From Clostridium folliculivorans (lineage in GTDB: Bacteria; Bacillota; Clostridia; Clostridiales; Clostridiaceae): a DNA stretch of 64,000 bases. A program made the position numbers and the translations under genes. Location of the stretch: the NCBI RefSeq assembly GCF_024341905.1, contig NZ_BQXY01000001.1:1-64000 (forward strand), in the 5' to 3' direction. The notes beneath the pieces are model-generated. The model was not told where the DNA came from. It did not search any database and worked only from the letters and a program-made list of their open reading frames with translations. Below, piece by piece: positions 49,880 to 58,955 of the stretch (the stretch's first letter is position 1; the number at the start of each line of letters is the position of its first letter).

Positions 49880-50722
49880 ATGGGATTTACTTATGCAAAC
49901 AACGCAAAAGTTATTAATGATTTTTTATATGTAAGAGATTCAAATGGAAACATAATTAGTGGGAGGCAAGTGGATATAGGAGATAATATTACTGTTTTAG
50001 ATGTAAGTTACTCAAAACAATTAGTTCTAGTTGAATATCCAACAGCAAATGGTGTGGTTACAGGATATGTTAGGAATGCCACCAATTGCATTCAATACTA
50101 TTATCAAAATCAATATTCAAATGGAGCAACATCAGAAACTGTGTATGACGGAAATGGTAATGTAATTGGGTCCTTAAATCCATGGGAGAAGGCAACGCCA
50201 ATATACAAGAAGGATGGAAAAATTCATGTTGTCTACAACACTGATAAAGGAAATAACACAAAATCAGGCTATGTAGTGTACAATGGAGGATTTACTAGAT
50301 TTGACATAAGAGATGTAACTCAAGCTCTTAAGGATTTAATGGTAAGATATGAATATATGTACAGGTCTTCATGGGCTAATAACTCGCCTATAGAACAATT
50401 ATGGCAGTTTTATACATTGGTCCGTAATAAGGGGGCTTTGGATTTAAAAAATAATGGATGGAATGAAAGTCAGTATATATTTGATGGCGTTATAGTAAGG
50501 GGAGATGCACCAGGTAATATTTTGTATGGATACCTTGGAAAAGCTTTCGGATACAGTGATGAATTATTAAAAAGAGCAGCTGGATATGCGCAAGCTAAAG
50601 CTGGAACTAATATAGAGCATCCTGAATGGGGAACATGGATGGGAGATGCACCTTACGGAGATGATCCTATTGATCAATTCTATATACAAGTTGGAATTTC
50701 ATACTACTATAAGATGCATTAA
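49880..50722 (+). CDS. SH3-like repeats with polymorphic toxin type 44 (Ntox44) domain
   Basis: 280 residues. Two SH3b-like modules occupy about 1-140 (INDFLYVRDSNGNIISGRQVDIGD, then GNVIGSLNPWEKATPIYKKDGKIHVVY). The C-terminal about 120 residues match the Ntox44 toxin domain: FYTLVRNKGALDLKNNGW, DAPGNILYGYLGKAFGYSDELLKRAAGYAQ and GDDPIDQFYIQVGISYY. Ntox44 is a predicted RNase toxin domain. There is no signal peptide. AGGAGG precedes ATG 49880. No recognisable immunity gene follows; the converging lipoprotein gene is the only neighbour. Confidence 0.82.
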   Translation: MGFTYANNAKVINDFLYVRDSNGNIISGRQVDIGDNITVLDVSYSKQLVLVEYPTANGVVTGYVRNATNCIQYYYQNQYSNGATSETVYDGNGNVIGSLNPWEKATPIYKKDGKIHVVYNTDKGNNTKSGYVVYNGGFTRFDIRDVTQALKDLMVRYEYMYRSSWANNSPIEQLWQFYTLVRNKGALDLKNNGWNESQYIFDGVIVRGDAPGNILYGYLGKAFGYSDELLKRAAGYAQAKAGTNIEHPEWGTWMGDAPYGDDPIDQFYIQVGISYYYKMH

Positions 50723-50799
50723 TAATAAGAATAAATATCAAAATTAGTCACATATATGATATCAATAGAGTAGGTTTAATCTATATGCGTTTTAATATT

Positions 50800-51207
50800 C
50801 TATTGAGCTTTTTTTTCATATTTTATTTTTATACCATTAAATATATCAACTTTAGTATAGGTATCTTTATCATCACTAGAATATATGATAGTTAAATTTT
50901 TATCATCTTCCCATTTGATATCTATATCTTTAGTAGTGCTTCTAAGGGAAGAGAAAACATTAGCACCTTTTAAAAGAGCTTCTTTCTTCTCTTTTTCTGC
51001 AGATTTAGAAGTAAGTATAGATACTCTAGGTTGAAAAGAAGTGGTTGCTCCATTTTCCCACACATAAGCATAGGCGGTATAGATACCATTAGGTGATTTT
51101 ATTTCCTTTTGAACTTCTATGTTTGATTCATTAGAACATCCTACAAAAAGTATAGTCAATGAGGATAGTAAGATAAAGTGGAATATTTTTTTGCAAATAT
51201 TATTCAT
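50800..51207 (-). CDS. Small lipoprotein (DUF5412-like)
   Basis: 135 residues: signal peptide with lipobox FVGC, then a compact beta-rich domain (KSPNGIYTAYAYVWENGATTSF, PRVSILTS, DIDIKWEDDKNLTIIY) resembling DUF5412. Expected on the outer face of the membrane. GGAGG precedes ATG 51207. It converges with the toxin-domain gene; a link as immunity protein is possible but the orientation and conservation do not demand it. Confidence 0.82.
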   Translation of the reverse strand: MNNICKKIFHFILLSSLTILFVGCSNESNIEVQKEIKSPNGIYTAYAYVWENGATTSFQPRVSILTSKSAEKEKKEALLKGANVFSSLRSTTKDIDIKWEDDKNLTIIYSSDDKDTYTKVDIFNGIKIKYEKKAQ

Positions 51208-51339
51208 GAAATACCTCCAATTTATAAATACTGAAACTAAAAATAATGATAATTAGTAGTTAAAGTAAATATAGCATAAGGCTATATAAATTGATATATA
51301 AAATTGTGAAAATTTTCAAAAAATTAAGAAATAAACTAA

Positions 51340-51873
51340 TTATTTCTGAGTACTTTCTATACTTACTGAAAGGCTAACTTTTTGTAGAAGCGAGTGAATT
51401 TCAGTCAATGGCTTTTTTCGCCCATCTAAAATCCATTTTCGCCAAAGTGTATAAACCCCAGCTGACATAAAGGTGGAAATATACTCGTCAGATCTGGAGG
51501 AGTAATATTTTTCTATTTCGGCAGTGAAGATTTCCTGAATAATAAATTCAAACCCGTGATTAACCGATAAAATTAGATCCTGTTCGAATTTATCAAAGAA
51601 TGCAGCCTGCTGATCGAATTTGATAGCCGGATTAGTTTCTGTGCTGATAGTGTTAAAGATAGCAGAAATTTTTGGCTGATAGTATTCGTATAATATCTGT
51701 TCCAGGCCATCAAAATTACGATAAAAAGCCATTCGGCTAACACCAGCCCGTTGACAGACTTTTGAAACAGTAAGTGCTGATAATTTTTCTTTTGCTAAAA
51801 GCTGTAAAAGTGCCGTGGTGAGAAATTCTTTAGTATCTGCTTTTATGAGCTGTGCTAGATCTGTTGCTGCCAT
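51340..51873 (-). CDS. TetR-family repressor
   Basis: 177 residues. N-terminal helix-turn-helix (LTVSKVCQRAGVSRMAFYRNFDGLEQIL) and a ligand-binding helical domain. It diverges from a short-chain reductase gene 110 bases away, whose promoter carries the dyad TTACA-AG-TGTAA, its probable operator. Base composition and codon use (GCTGAT, CGCCCATC, GAAATTC-type codons, more G/C at third positions) differ from the neighbours, suggesting recent transfer, perhaps from a Lactobacillales or Bacillales donor. GAGGAGG precedes ATG 51873. Confidence 0.92.
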   Translation of the reverse strand: MAATDLAQLIKADTKEFLTTALLQLLAKEKLSALTVSKVCQRAGVSRMAFYRNFDGLEQILYEYYQPKISAIFNTISTETNPAIKFDQQAAFFDKFEQDLILSVNHGFEFIIQEIFTAEIEKYYSSRSDEYISTFMSAGVYTLWRKWILDGRKKPLTEIHSLLQKVSLSVSIESTQK

Positions 51874-51913
51874 TACAAAACCTCCTCGGCTGTCACTACA
51901 GCCGCTTTTTGCA

Positions 51914-51967
51914 TTGAAATCCTTTTTTATCTATTATAAAATAATCTCACTGACGTTACAAGTGTAA
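51914..51967 (+). promoter_or_regulatory. Reductase promoter with TetR-type operator
   Basis: TTGAAA (51914-51919), 15 bases, TATAAA (51935-51940), and the dyad TTACAAGTGTAA (51956-51967) at about +10 relative to the expected start. This fits repression by the divergent TetR protein. Confidence 0.6.
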
Positions 51968-51983
51968 AGGGAGGGGAATTGAA

Positions 51984-53012
51984 ATGAAAACAGAAACAAA
52001 AGAACTAGTGTTAGTCACAGGCGGAAGTGGATATATTGCTATAAATATTATCTTGAAGTTGCTGAAACAAGGATATCGTGTGCGGACAACGCTGCGAACA
52101 ATGTCACGACAAGCTGAAGTGAAATCAATGCTTTCAGCAGGCGGAATTATAAGTTTTGATAGTTTAGAATTCATTCAAGCTGATCTCACGAATGATGATA
52201 ATTGGTATGAAGCTGCGGTGGGGGCAACTTATGTGATTCACGTAGCTTCTCCCACTCCAGCGACTCGACCTGACGATGGCAATGAAATGGTGAAAATGGC
52301 TGTAGAGGGTACTCTGCGTGTGATGAAAGCAGCAAAAGAAGCAAAAGTAAAACGTGTTGTTATGACTTCAGCTTCTGGTGCAGTTCTTGCAGGACACAAG
52401 CATCATCCAGAAATTTTTACAGAACAAGATTGGACAAATTTGGACGAAGAAATTGATGCTTATCAGCGCTCAAAAACAATGGCAGAACAAGCTGCATGGA
52501 AGTTTGCAAAGGAAAATCAGATGGAATTAAGTACTATTCTTCCAGTAGCTGTGATGGGGCCGATTCTTGGGAAAGACTTCTCACACTCCAACCAAATAAT
52601 TCGTACAATGTTAATGGGAAAAATGCCATTTTTGATGAAAATGGGCTTTGATTCTGTGGATGTACGTGATGTGGCTGAGTTACATTTACTTGCAATGACG
52701 AAACAAGCAGCAGCAGGTGAGAGGTTCCTCGCAACAACAGGAGAAAATATAACTTATAAACAGGAAGCAAAACTTCTACGTCAGAACTTTGGAGATGAAG
52801 CAAACAAGGTGTCTACACGCGAAATGCCAAATTTCCTTGTGAAATTACTTGCTGTTTTTATGAAAGATTTGAGGATGCCAGCCACTTTTCTAGGACAAAA
52901 CACAGCTTGCAGTAATTTAAAAGCAAAAAACCTACTTGGCTGGCAGCCACGTCCAGCTCGTGAAGGAATTCTTGCCACCGCTAGAAGTATGATTGAACTT
53001 AATTTGCTTTAG
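51984..53012 (+). CDS. NAD(P)-dependent extended short-chain reductase (dihydroflavonol-reductase-like)
   Basis: 342 residues of the extended SDR family: cofactor motif VTGGSGYIA, Ser of the active site in MTSASGAVLAG, and the catalytic Tyr-Lys in YQRSK. Similar to aldehyde or ketone reductases (YpgM/DFR-like). The substrate is unknown; control by a TetR repressor suggests response to a small toxic compound such as an aldehyde. Codon use is less AT-biased than in the rest of the window, supporting transfer of the pair. GGGAGGGG precedes ATG 51984. Confidence 0.92.
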   Translation: MKTETKELVLVTGGSGYIAINIILKLLKQGYRVRTTLRTMSRQAEVKSMLSAGGIISFDSLEFIQADLTNDDNWYEAAVGATYVIHVASPTPATRPDDGNEMVKMAVEGTLRVMKAAKEAKVKRVVMTSASGAVLAGHKHHPEIFTEQDWTNLDEEIDAYQRSKTMAEQAAWKFAKENQMELSTILPVAVMGPILGKDFSHSNQIIRTMLMGKMPFLMKMGFDSVDVRDVAELHLLAMTKQAAAGERFLATTGENITYKQEAKLLRQNFGDEANKVSTREMPNFLVKLLAVFMKDLRMPATFLGQNTACSNLKAKNLLGWQPRPAREGILATARSMIELNLL

Positions 53013-53050
53013 AGATTATTTTCAAACAAAGTTAATATTAAAAAATATAT

Positions 53051-53096
53051 GAAAGAGCATTACCTTAATTAGAATTTTAAGGAGTGCTCTTTCTTG
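53051..53096 (+). terminator. Terminator after the reductase gene
   Basis: GAAAGAGCATTACCTTAA and TTAAGGAGTGCTCTTTC pair with one mismatch around a short loop and end in TTGTTG. Confidence 0.85.
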
Positions 53097-53215
53097 TTGT
53101 TCAGGAAAGTAAATAATTTATAAGTGAATATTTAATTGTAGTGTGAAATTTTGTTGTAACATTTATTTTTTTTGTGAATATAGTGTGAGTGAATTATTTT
53201 TTCAAGGGGGCAAAA

Positions 53216-54064
53216 ATGTTTTGTAAAAATTGCGGTAATCAGATTATTGAGGGGGATAAATTTTGTGGAGCTTGTGGGCAACCAGTAGATAACCCCAGTG
53301 GTAACAGCATCAGAATTAAAAGTGAGATTGGTGGTGAAATAGTTAATAGTATTAAAACCTACTTTACAAAACCGTTATCATTTTTCAGTGAGTTTAAGGA
53401 AAAAGATGTCCTAAGACCATCTATAGTTTTGCTTGTAGTATTACCAATAATTTATGGGGTTTTTAATATTCTTTATACTTCAGCAGTTATAAACTCCATT
53501 GTAAATATGATTGGAAAGTTACCACAACTTTTGTCAAAGACCGGTATGTTATCAAAAGCTGAAGCTACTTTAGCGCAAGCTTCACTTATGCAATCAAGTG
53601 AGGTAACAGCTTCGAAAAGCATGCTACATTCATTAATCAGTAATAAAGATATATTTATAAAAGGGGTAATACAATTATTATTGATTATAATTTTAACTGG
53701 TGTAGTATTATTAATTCTTAATGCTGTAGTTTTGAAAAATAAGATAAAAAAAGAAGACGTGTTATTTATAGTAACAGCATCATATATTCCTATGGTATTA
53801 TCAGTTGCTGCTGCTAGTTTAGTCACATTGATAAGTATATCATTTGGTCTATTTATATTAGCTTCGGGATACATATTGTCCTTTATCACTCTTTATAGTG
53901 GTATTAGACAATTGAGCGAGGAAACAAACGATAAGACATTTATGTTAATGATTTTTTTATTTTTAATTATTTCAGCCTTATTATCAATATGTGTGACTAA
54001 ATACATTGAAGCATCATTCGTACAAATAAAAGGTATTATGGACCCTATTAAAGATTTTCTTTAG
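53216..54064 (+). CDS. Zinc-ribbon membrane protein with Yip1-like domain
   Basis: About 282 residues. A zinc ribbon (MFCKNCGNQIIEGDKFCGACGQP) at the very N-terminus is followed by a linker and a membrane domain with five or so helices (about 65-280), similar to the Yip1 family. ATG 53216 sits behind AAGGGGG; the GTG at 53189 is not preceded by a site. It is first of three zinc-ribbon membrane proteins in a row, though a terminator at 54075-54117 separates it from the next. Function unknown. Confidence 0.85.
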   Translation: MFCKNCGNQIIEGDKFCGACGQPVDNPSGNSIRIKSEIGGEIVNSIKTYFTKPLSFFSEFKEKDVLRPSIVLLVVLPIIYGVFNILYTSAVINSIVNMIGKLPQLLSKTGMLSKAEATLAQASLMQSSEVTASKSMLHSLISNKDIFIKGVIQLLLIIILTGVVLLILNAVVLKNKIKKEDVLFIVTASYIPMVLSVAAASLVTLISISFGLFILASGYILSFITLYSGIRQLSEETNDKTFMLMIFLFLIISALLSICVTKYIEASFVQIKGIMDPIKDFL

Positions 54065-54074
54065 AATAAGTACA

Positions 54075-54117
54075 GGTAGGTCAAGGGGAAGTTTATTACT
54101 TGACCTGCCTTTTTAAT
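54075..54117 (+). terminator. Terminator between zinc-ribbon genes
   Basis: AGGTAGGTCAAG and CTTGACCTGCCT pair (one G-T) around GGGAAGTTTATTA and are followed by TTTTA. Confidence 0.88.
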
Positions 54118-54145
54118 GATATTTATTAATCTATAGGAGGATTTC

Positions 54146-55210
54146 ATGAGATATTGTAAGAAATGCGGAGCAATATTAAAGGATGATGCAAGATTTTGTA
54201 CTTCTTGTGGCATGCAAAACAACTCAGATGAAGCTTGCAATGATGAGACTACAAGAGATATCGATAAAGAAAATGAAGTAAAAGTTGAATCTAATATTAT
54301 ACAAAGTAAATATGAGATACCATCAAAAAGTAATACGAAAAAATCTAGTAATAAAGTATTAAGAGTAGTGATTCCAATAATCTTAATTGTAGTAGTTGTA
54401 ATGGCTGTGGGAATAATATATTGGAAATCAAATAATAAGCCTAAACCTAACACAGTGGGTACAATAAAAGTTGAAAAGATAGATTTAAGCAGCTATCCAG
54501 AAATAAAGGTAACTATTTTAGCTGAAAACTATAAAGACAAACTAACAGTAAACAATTTTACTTTAAAAGAAGATGATGTATTTCAAAAAGGATTAAAATT
54601 AGCATCTATTGGAGAGGACAAATATAATATTATCTACACCTCGTCTAACAATAAAACTTCTATTAAAAAGAATATAAACTTAGCTTGTCTGCAGGACGGA
54701 AAAGAAGCTATGACAGAGTATTCCTACACAGTTCCTGAAAATTCTAAAGGTAATGATGCTATAGCAAGTTTAGACAATAATACAAATCAAAGTTCAAATT
54801 CTAATGTGGTAAGTACCTATGATGATAATGAATTAGCCATTAAAGAGTTGATGGATAAGTATGAAGAAAACTTTATAGAAGCGGTTAGGTATAAAGATAC
54901 TTATTATTTAAGAAATTCAATTGATCTTAGCGGCAATTTAATGAATGAATTTACTAATACAATAAAAAAATACACAGATCAACAAATAAGTGAAGAACTA
55001 ATTGAATACAAAATTGAAACTGTTAATAAAATTTCAGAGGATCAATATGAAATCACCACTTATGAAAAATTTTATATAGAATATGGTAAGGAAAATAAGC
55101 GGACCTACAATGATTATAGGACAATTTATGTTGTGAAAAGAACTAATGGAGGATTTAAAGTGAATAGTATTAAAAGTTTAGTAAAATTGGGATCTAAAGC
55201 TGCTTCTTAA
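54146..55210 (+). CDS. Zinc-ribbon membrane protein with TcaA-like extracellular domain
   Basis: 354 residues: zinc ribbon (YCKKCGAILKDDARFCTSCG), charged linker, one membrane helix at about 72-93, then an extracellular portion. This begins with a beta-sandwich-like stretch and ends with an NTF2-like domain (LMDKYEENFIEAVRYKDTYYL, QYEITTYEKFYIEYG, RTIYVVKRTNGGFKVNSI), as in TcaA proteins linked to cell-wall antibiotic response. AGGAGG precedes ATG 54146. Co-transcribed with the following gene. Confidence 0.85.
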   Translation: MRYCKKCGAILKDDARFCTSCGMQNNSDEACNDETTRDIDKENEVKVESNIIQSKYEIPSKSNTKKSSNKVLRVVIPIILIVVVVMAVGIIYWKSNNKPKPNTVGTIKVEKIDLSSYPEIKVTILAENYKDKLTVNNFTLKEDDVFQKGLKLASIGEDKYNIIYTSSNNKTSIKKNINLACLQDGKEAMTEYSYTVPENSKGNDAIASLDNNTNQSSNSNVVSTYDDNELAIKELMDKYEENFIEAVRYKDTYYLRNSIDLSGNLMNEFTNTIKKYTDQQISEELIEYKIETVNKISEDQYEITTYEKFYIEYGKENKRTYNDYRTIYVVKRTNGGFKVNSIKSLVKLGSKAAS

Positions 55211-55236
55211 AAGCTGTGTTTAAAGGGGAGAAAAGT

Positions 55237-56952
55237 ATGAAATATTGTACAAAGTGTGGGGCAACCATTTTACCTAATATGAAGTTTTGTACTAAGTGTG
55301 GCACTCCAATTCAAAGTGAGGCTGTTGAAGAGAAAAGACCTGTATCAGAAATAGAAAGTCAGCCTACAGTTGTTGATGATCCAAAATTAGTAGAGGAAAA
55401 AGTGGTAGAAGAAAGAGTTTATGATGAACAAAAAATAGTAGAAGAAAAAGATAGTGGTGAACAAGAAATAATAGACGATAAAGTTTACGGCGAACAGGGA
55501 GTAATAGAAGAGGAAGTAGATAGAAGTAAGAGGTTGGAAAAGGATGATAGTTTGACCTATAAAATAGAAAAGCAGCAGTATAAAAAAAGCAATAAAGTAA
55601 AAATAGCAACTAAAAAAGAGGAAAAAAGAGTTAAGCAAAATAAAACTAAAATTAGGTTGAGAATAATTCCAAAGATAATCATAGGTGTAGTAATAATAGT
55701 AGCCATACTAACAGGTATTTTCTTTAAAAGAATCAAAGGAGAATACTATATTTATAGATACAATCAAGCTTCTGTACCAAGTGAAAAATTAGGATATGCA
55801 ACAAAAGCGTTACAAATGCTAAAGACTGATAATACAAAAGAAATCCTTAAGAAATCCCTCTTAGAAACTTCTCAAACAGACATTGATTTGGCTATAGCAA
55901 AGCTAGAGGAACTATCAAGTGTTTTTACTCAAAAAGAATATCAAGCCTTAGCAAGTGAAATGGGAAATGTAAAGATAGACAAACTCTTTAGTGAAGGAAA
56001 ATATGAAGAAGCATTTAAACAGTTTGAGGTTATATATAAGCTTGGTGGCGACTTTAAGGCAAATAGTAATTATGAAGACATAATGTTGAACAATGTAGCA
56101 AAGCTGATTGGCAGTCCAGTACAAAGCACAAAAGAAATGCTATTGAAGAATAACAAGACTTATTTTGGCAATCTTGATGAAGATGTTTTTGATGAAATAA
56201 TACAAGTTACAACTACTGGCTATAATGAAGATACTCGATTGAAAGTAAATTTATATAAATATGTCAATGGGCAGTATAGACTTGCAGATAACTATTTAGG
56301 TGAATACGATGTAGACACACAAATCCAAGGGATATATAATTATGATAAAGCAAAAAAAGGCATTTATATACGAACCATTGGGAGAATGGATGTATCGACA
56401 ATAGTTTTAGGGGTAACAGGTGGAAGGCTTCAGCTTAAGGGACTGGTACGTGCGAATAATTATACTGGTCCAGTCGATATAGATAAAGATGGAATATATG
56501 AAGTTGTGGCGAATAATGTAAGTCGGGTTACTACTTCAGATAAGGGAACTTCGAAATGGTTTAAAGTTTATGACGATGGAAGAACACCAACAGAAGTAAA
56601 GGTCACTGCTGAGCAAGCAGCAAATAGTTCTACAATCGATGAAGGAAATAACACTAGTAATAGTTCGGTTAATACCTCGTCAAACATAGAAGATTATGTT
56701 TTTGTAGATAGTGATAAAAGATACTTAACAGACGCTGATTTAGCAGATTTAAGTAAAGATAGATTAGCTATAGCAAGAAATGAAATCTTTGCACGTCATG
56801 GTTATGTATTTAAAACAGATGAATTTAAGAACTATTTTACCTCAAAGAGATGGTATGTTCCGAGTTCAAGTTACGATGGAACCGATACAGTGTTTAATGA
56901 ATATGAAAAGGCTAACTATAAGCTTATACAACAATGGGAGAATAAGAAATGA
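55237..56952 (+). CDS. Zinc-ribbon membrane protein with C-terminal YARHG domain
   Basis: About 571 residues: zinc ribbon (YCTKCGATILPNMKFCTKCG), an acidic/basic repetitive linker of about 90 residues rich in VEE and EQ, one membrane helix near 147-167, an extracellular region with DxDxDG-like PVDIDKDGIYEV (a VCBS/EF-type turn), and an ending in the YARHG domain (LSKDRLAIARNEIFARHGYVF, YEKANYKLIQQWE). YARHG domains are extracellular and often tied to peptidoglycan. ATG 55237 follows AGGGGAG; GTG 55216 is earlier but lacks a site. Its stop overlaps the amidase start by 4 bases, indicating coupling. Confidence 0.87.
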   Translation: MKYCTKCGATILPNMKFCTKCGTPIQSEAVEEKRPVSEIESQPTVVDDPKLVEEKVVEERVYDEQKIVEEKDSGEQEIIDDKVYGEQGVIEEEVDRSKRLEKDDSLTYKIEKQQYKKSNKVKIATKKEEKRVKQNKTKIRLRIIPKIIIGVVIIVAILTGIFFKRIKGEYYIYRYNQASVPSEKLGYATKALQMLKTDNTKEILKKSLLETSQTDIDLAIAKLEELSSVFTQKEYQALASEMGNVKIDKLFSEGKYEEAFKQFEVIYKLGGDFKANSNYEDIMLNNVAKLIGSPVQSTKEMLLKNNKTYFGNLDEDVFDEIIQVTTTGYNEDTRLKVNLYKYVNGQYRLADNYLGEYDVDTQIQGIYNYDKAKKGIYIRTIGRMDVSTIVLGVTGGRLQLKGLVRANNYTGPVDIDKDGIYEVVANNVSRVTTSDKGTSKWFKVYDDGRTPTEVKVTAEQAANSSTIDEGNNTSNSSVNTSSNIEDYVFVDSDKRYLTDADLADLSKDRLAIARNEIFARHGYVFKTDEFKNYFTSKRWYVPSSSYDGTDTVFNEYEKANYKLIQQWENKK

Positions 56953-57827
56953 GAAAAATTATAATTGGGTTATTATCTATAATCCTTGTGTTTTCATTAG
57001 CTAGTTGTGAAAATCAAGCTAAAAAAGAGAGTGTAAAAAAAGATATAGCATCTGAGAAAGTAGAAAATAAGGCTGAGGATAAGTTATCAGTGGATAATAA
57101 CACAAAAACTAGCGAAGATGTAAACCTTGATAAAAAAGAAGAGACTAAGACCCAAGAAGCACCAGCTAAAAAAGAAGAGACTAAGCCCCAGGAAGTACCA
57201 GCTAAAAAGAAAATAATAGTTTTAGATCCTGGACATTCAGCGAAAGGAAATAATGGGCAAGAAAAGCTTTCTCCTGATTCTAATACTATGAAAATAAAAG
57301 ATCCAGGTGGGGCACAAGGTATAGTAAGTAAAACACCCGAGTACGTAGTGGCCATGAAGGTTGCAGTTAAATTGAAAAGTTTACTTGAACAAAATGGCTT
57401 TACAGTAATAATGACAAAGACTGAAGCTAGTGAAAACCCAGGAAACATAGATAGAGCAGAAGTTGGAAATAAAAATAATGCTGATTTAGTTGTAAGAATC
57501 CATTGTGATTCTTCAAATAGCCAAAGTGCAAAGGGAGCTTCAATGTTATTTCCAGCACCTGTAGGTTATGCAAAGGCTATAAATGATGTAAGTAAGAAGT
57601 ATGGCCAAACCATACTAAGCGATTTAGTAGCTACAGCAGGTATGAACAATAAAGGATTAGTAGAAAGAAACGACTTAACAGGCTTTAATTGGTCTAAGGT
57701 CCCAACTGTTCTAGTAGAAATGGGATTTATGTCTAATCCTCAAGAAGACAAACTTTTAAACCAAGACGAGTATCAAAATAAGCTAGCGAATGGTTTATGT
57801 AAGGGAATAATAGATTCTTTAAATTAG
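56949..57827 (+). CDS. N-acetylmuramoyl-L-alanine amidase lipoprotein (Amidase_3)
   Basis: 292 residues: signal peptide with lipobox LASC, a linker with imperfect repeats KKEETKTQEAPA / KKEETKPQEVPA, then a zinc amidase domain (about 90-292) with IIVLDPGHS, VVRIHCDS and LVEMGFMSNPQED holding the metal ligands and catalytic Glu. It cleaves the peptide stem from MurNAc. ATG overlaps the stop of the YARHG gene (ATGA), so the two are likely translated together and may act as a regulated pair at the surface. Confidence 0.93.
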   Translation: MRKIIIGLLSIILVFSLASCENQAKKESVKKDIASEKVENKAEDKLSVDNNTKTSEDVNLDKKEETKTQEAPAKKEETKPQEVPAKKKIIVLDPGHSAKGNNGQEKLSPDSNTMKIKDPGGAQGIVSKTPEYVVAMKVAVKLKSLLEQNGFTVIMTKTEASENPGNIDRAEVGNKNNADLVVRIHCDSSNSQSAKGASMLFPAPVGYAKAINDVSKKYGQTILSDLVATAGMNNKGLVERNDLTGFNWSKVPTVLVEMGFMSNPQEDKLLNQDEYQNKLANGLCKGIIDSLN

Positions 57828-57898
57828 ATTAGTTTATTTATTTTAATTTGAGCAAGTAGAGATGTCACGTTTTACTTACACAAAATCAATAGATTAAA

Positions 57899-57934
57899 AA
57901 AGCAGCCTCATTTAAAATTCGAGGCTGCTTTTAT
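57899..57934. terminator. Bidirectional terminator
   Basis: AAGCAGCCTC and GAGGCTGCTT pair around ATTTAAAATTC, with T runs on both strands; it serves the amidase operon and terC. Confidence 0.93.
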
Positions 57935-58777
57935 TTATACTTCCACTTCTTCAGCTTCTTTTTTCTTATTCATATAGATAGAGAATAATACGCTAATAGC
58001 AAGTATCCCTATAATGATTGATATTGATGCTAATATAGATATATGTAGCTTGAAAGAAAGAGCAAGTTTTAATCCGGTAAATAATAATACAAATCCTACA
58101 CCGTACTTAACATATTCAAAAGTACTTTGAAGTCTTTCAAGTAGGAAGTAGAGGTTTCTAAGTCCTAATATGGCTAATATGTTTGAAGTGTAAATTATAA
58201 ATGGATCAGTAGTTATTGAGAAAACTGCTGGTATTGAATCAATTGCAAATAATATATCTGAACCTTCAATTAAAAACAATATTGCAAATAATGGTGTTGC
58301 ATGAAGTACTTTATTTATTCTTACAAAAAACTTTTCGTCATGAAGTTCTTTAGTAACAGGGATAAACCTCTTTAGAAGTTTGAGCATTTTACTATCTTCA
58401 AATGAAACGTCATCATCTTCTTTATTTGCTAGGATTTTATAGCCACTAGCAATTAGAATGATACCAAATATGTATAGTATCCATTGGAATCTGCTTACTA
58501 CAGCAACTCCTAATAGTATAAATATAAGACGTAAAACTATTGCTCCTAAAATCCCGTATTTAAGCACTCTCTCTTGATATTTTGCTTTAATTCCAAAGCT
58601 AGAGAACACTAAAAGAAATAGGAATAGGTTGTCCACGCTAAGGCTAAGTTCAATTACATATCCACCAAGAAATTCAAGGGATTTTGTTGATCCCATATCG
58701 TACCATAGAAATCCGTAAAATAGCAGAGCGATACAAGTAATTATTAAAAAATTTTTTAGTGCTTTTTTCGTTGACAT
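57935..58777 (-). CDS. TerC-family integral membrane protein (manganese exporter type)
   Basis: 280 residues, about seven membrane helices. Family hallmarks are FLGGYVIELSLSVDNLFLFLLVF, GILGAIVLRLIFI and EGSDILFAIDSIPAVFSITTD with conserved acidic residues inside the membrane. Bacillus homologues (YceF/YkoY) export Mn2+ and help load secreted Mn enzymes. The start is ATG 58777 behind AGGAGG; longer frames upstream cover the riboswitch. The yybP-ykoY-type leader with a terminator supports Mn2+ control. LtaS (5441) is a Mn-dependent surface enzyme in this window. Confidence 0.93.
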   Translation of the reverse strand: MSTKKALKNFLIITCIALLFYGFLWYDMGSTKSLEFLGGYVIELSLSVDNLFLFLLVFSSFGIKAKYQERVLKYGILGAIVLRLIFILLGVAVVSRFQWILYIFGIILIASGYKILANKEDDDVSFEDSKMLKLLKRFIPVTKELHDEKFFVRINKVLHATPLFAILFLIEGSDILFAIDSIPAVFSITTDPFIIYTSNILAILGLRNLYFLLERLQSTFEYVKYGVGFVLLFTGLKLALSFKLHISILASISIIIGILAISVLFSIYMNKKKEAEEVEV

Positions 58778-58890
58778 TGGTATCCTCCTAAAAATAAAAT
58801 TTGTCCTAAGTAGCGTGTTATAGATTGATTTTCTTCTATTAAAATATCTAGGTTTAATTAACTCAAGAATTTTATGATTTTCTATACAGT

Positions 58891-58955
58891 AAAAAAAAAG
58901 ATACCCTGAAACAATGTACATATAAAAAGCTAGATGTACATTGTTTCAGAGTATC
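58891..58955 (-). terminator. Riboswitch-controlled terminator before terC
   Basis: On the minus strand GATACTCTGAAACAATGTAC pairs with its complement across a 12-base loop, ending in TTTTTTTTT. It is a very strong intrinsic terminator located between the aptamer and the coding region. Confidence 0.92.

Noticed and set aside
49880-51207. A toxin-immunity pair formed by the Ntox44 protein and the lipoprotein
   Set aside because: The genes converge, are not co-transcribed, and the lipoprotein is of a DUF5412-like type with no known immunity role; kept only as a possibility.
57014-57448. A 144-codon minus-strand frame in the amidase gene
   Set aside because: It is the mirror of the Lys/Glu repeats and the amidase domain, without a start site.
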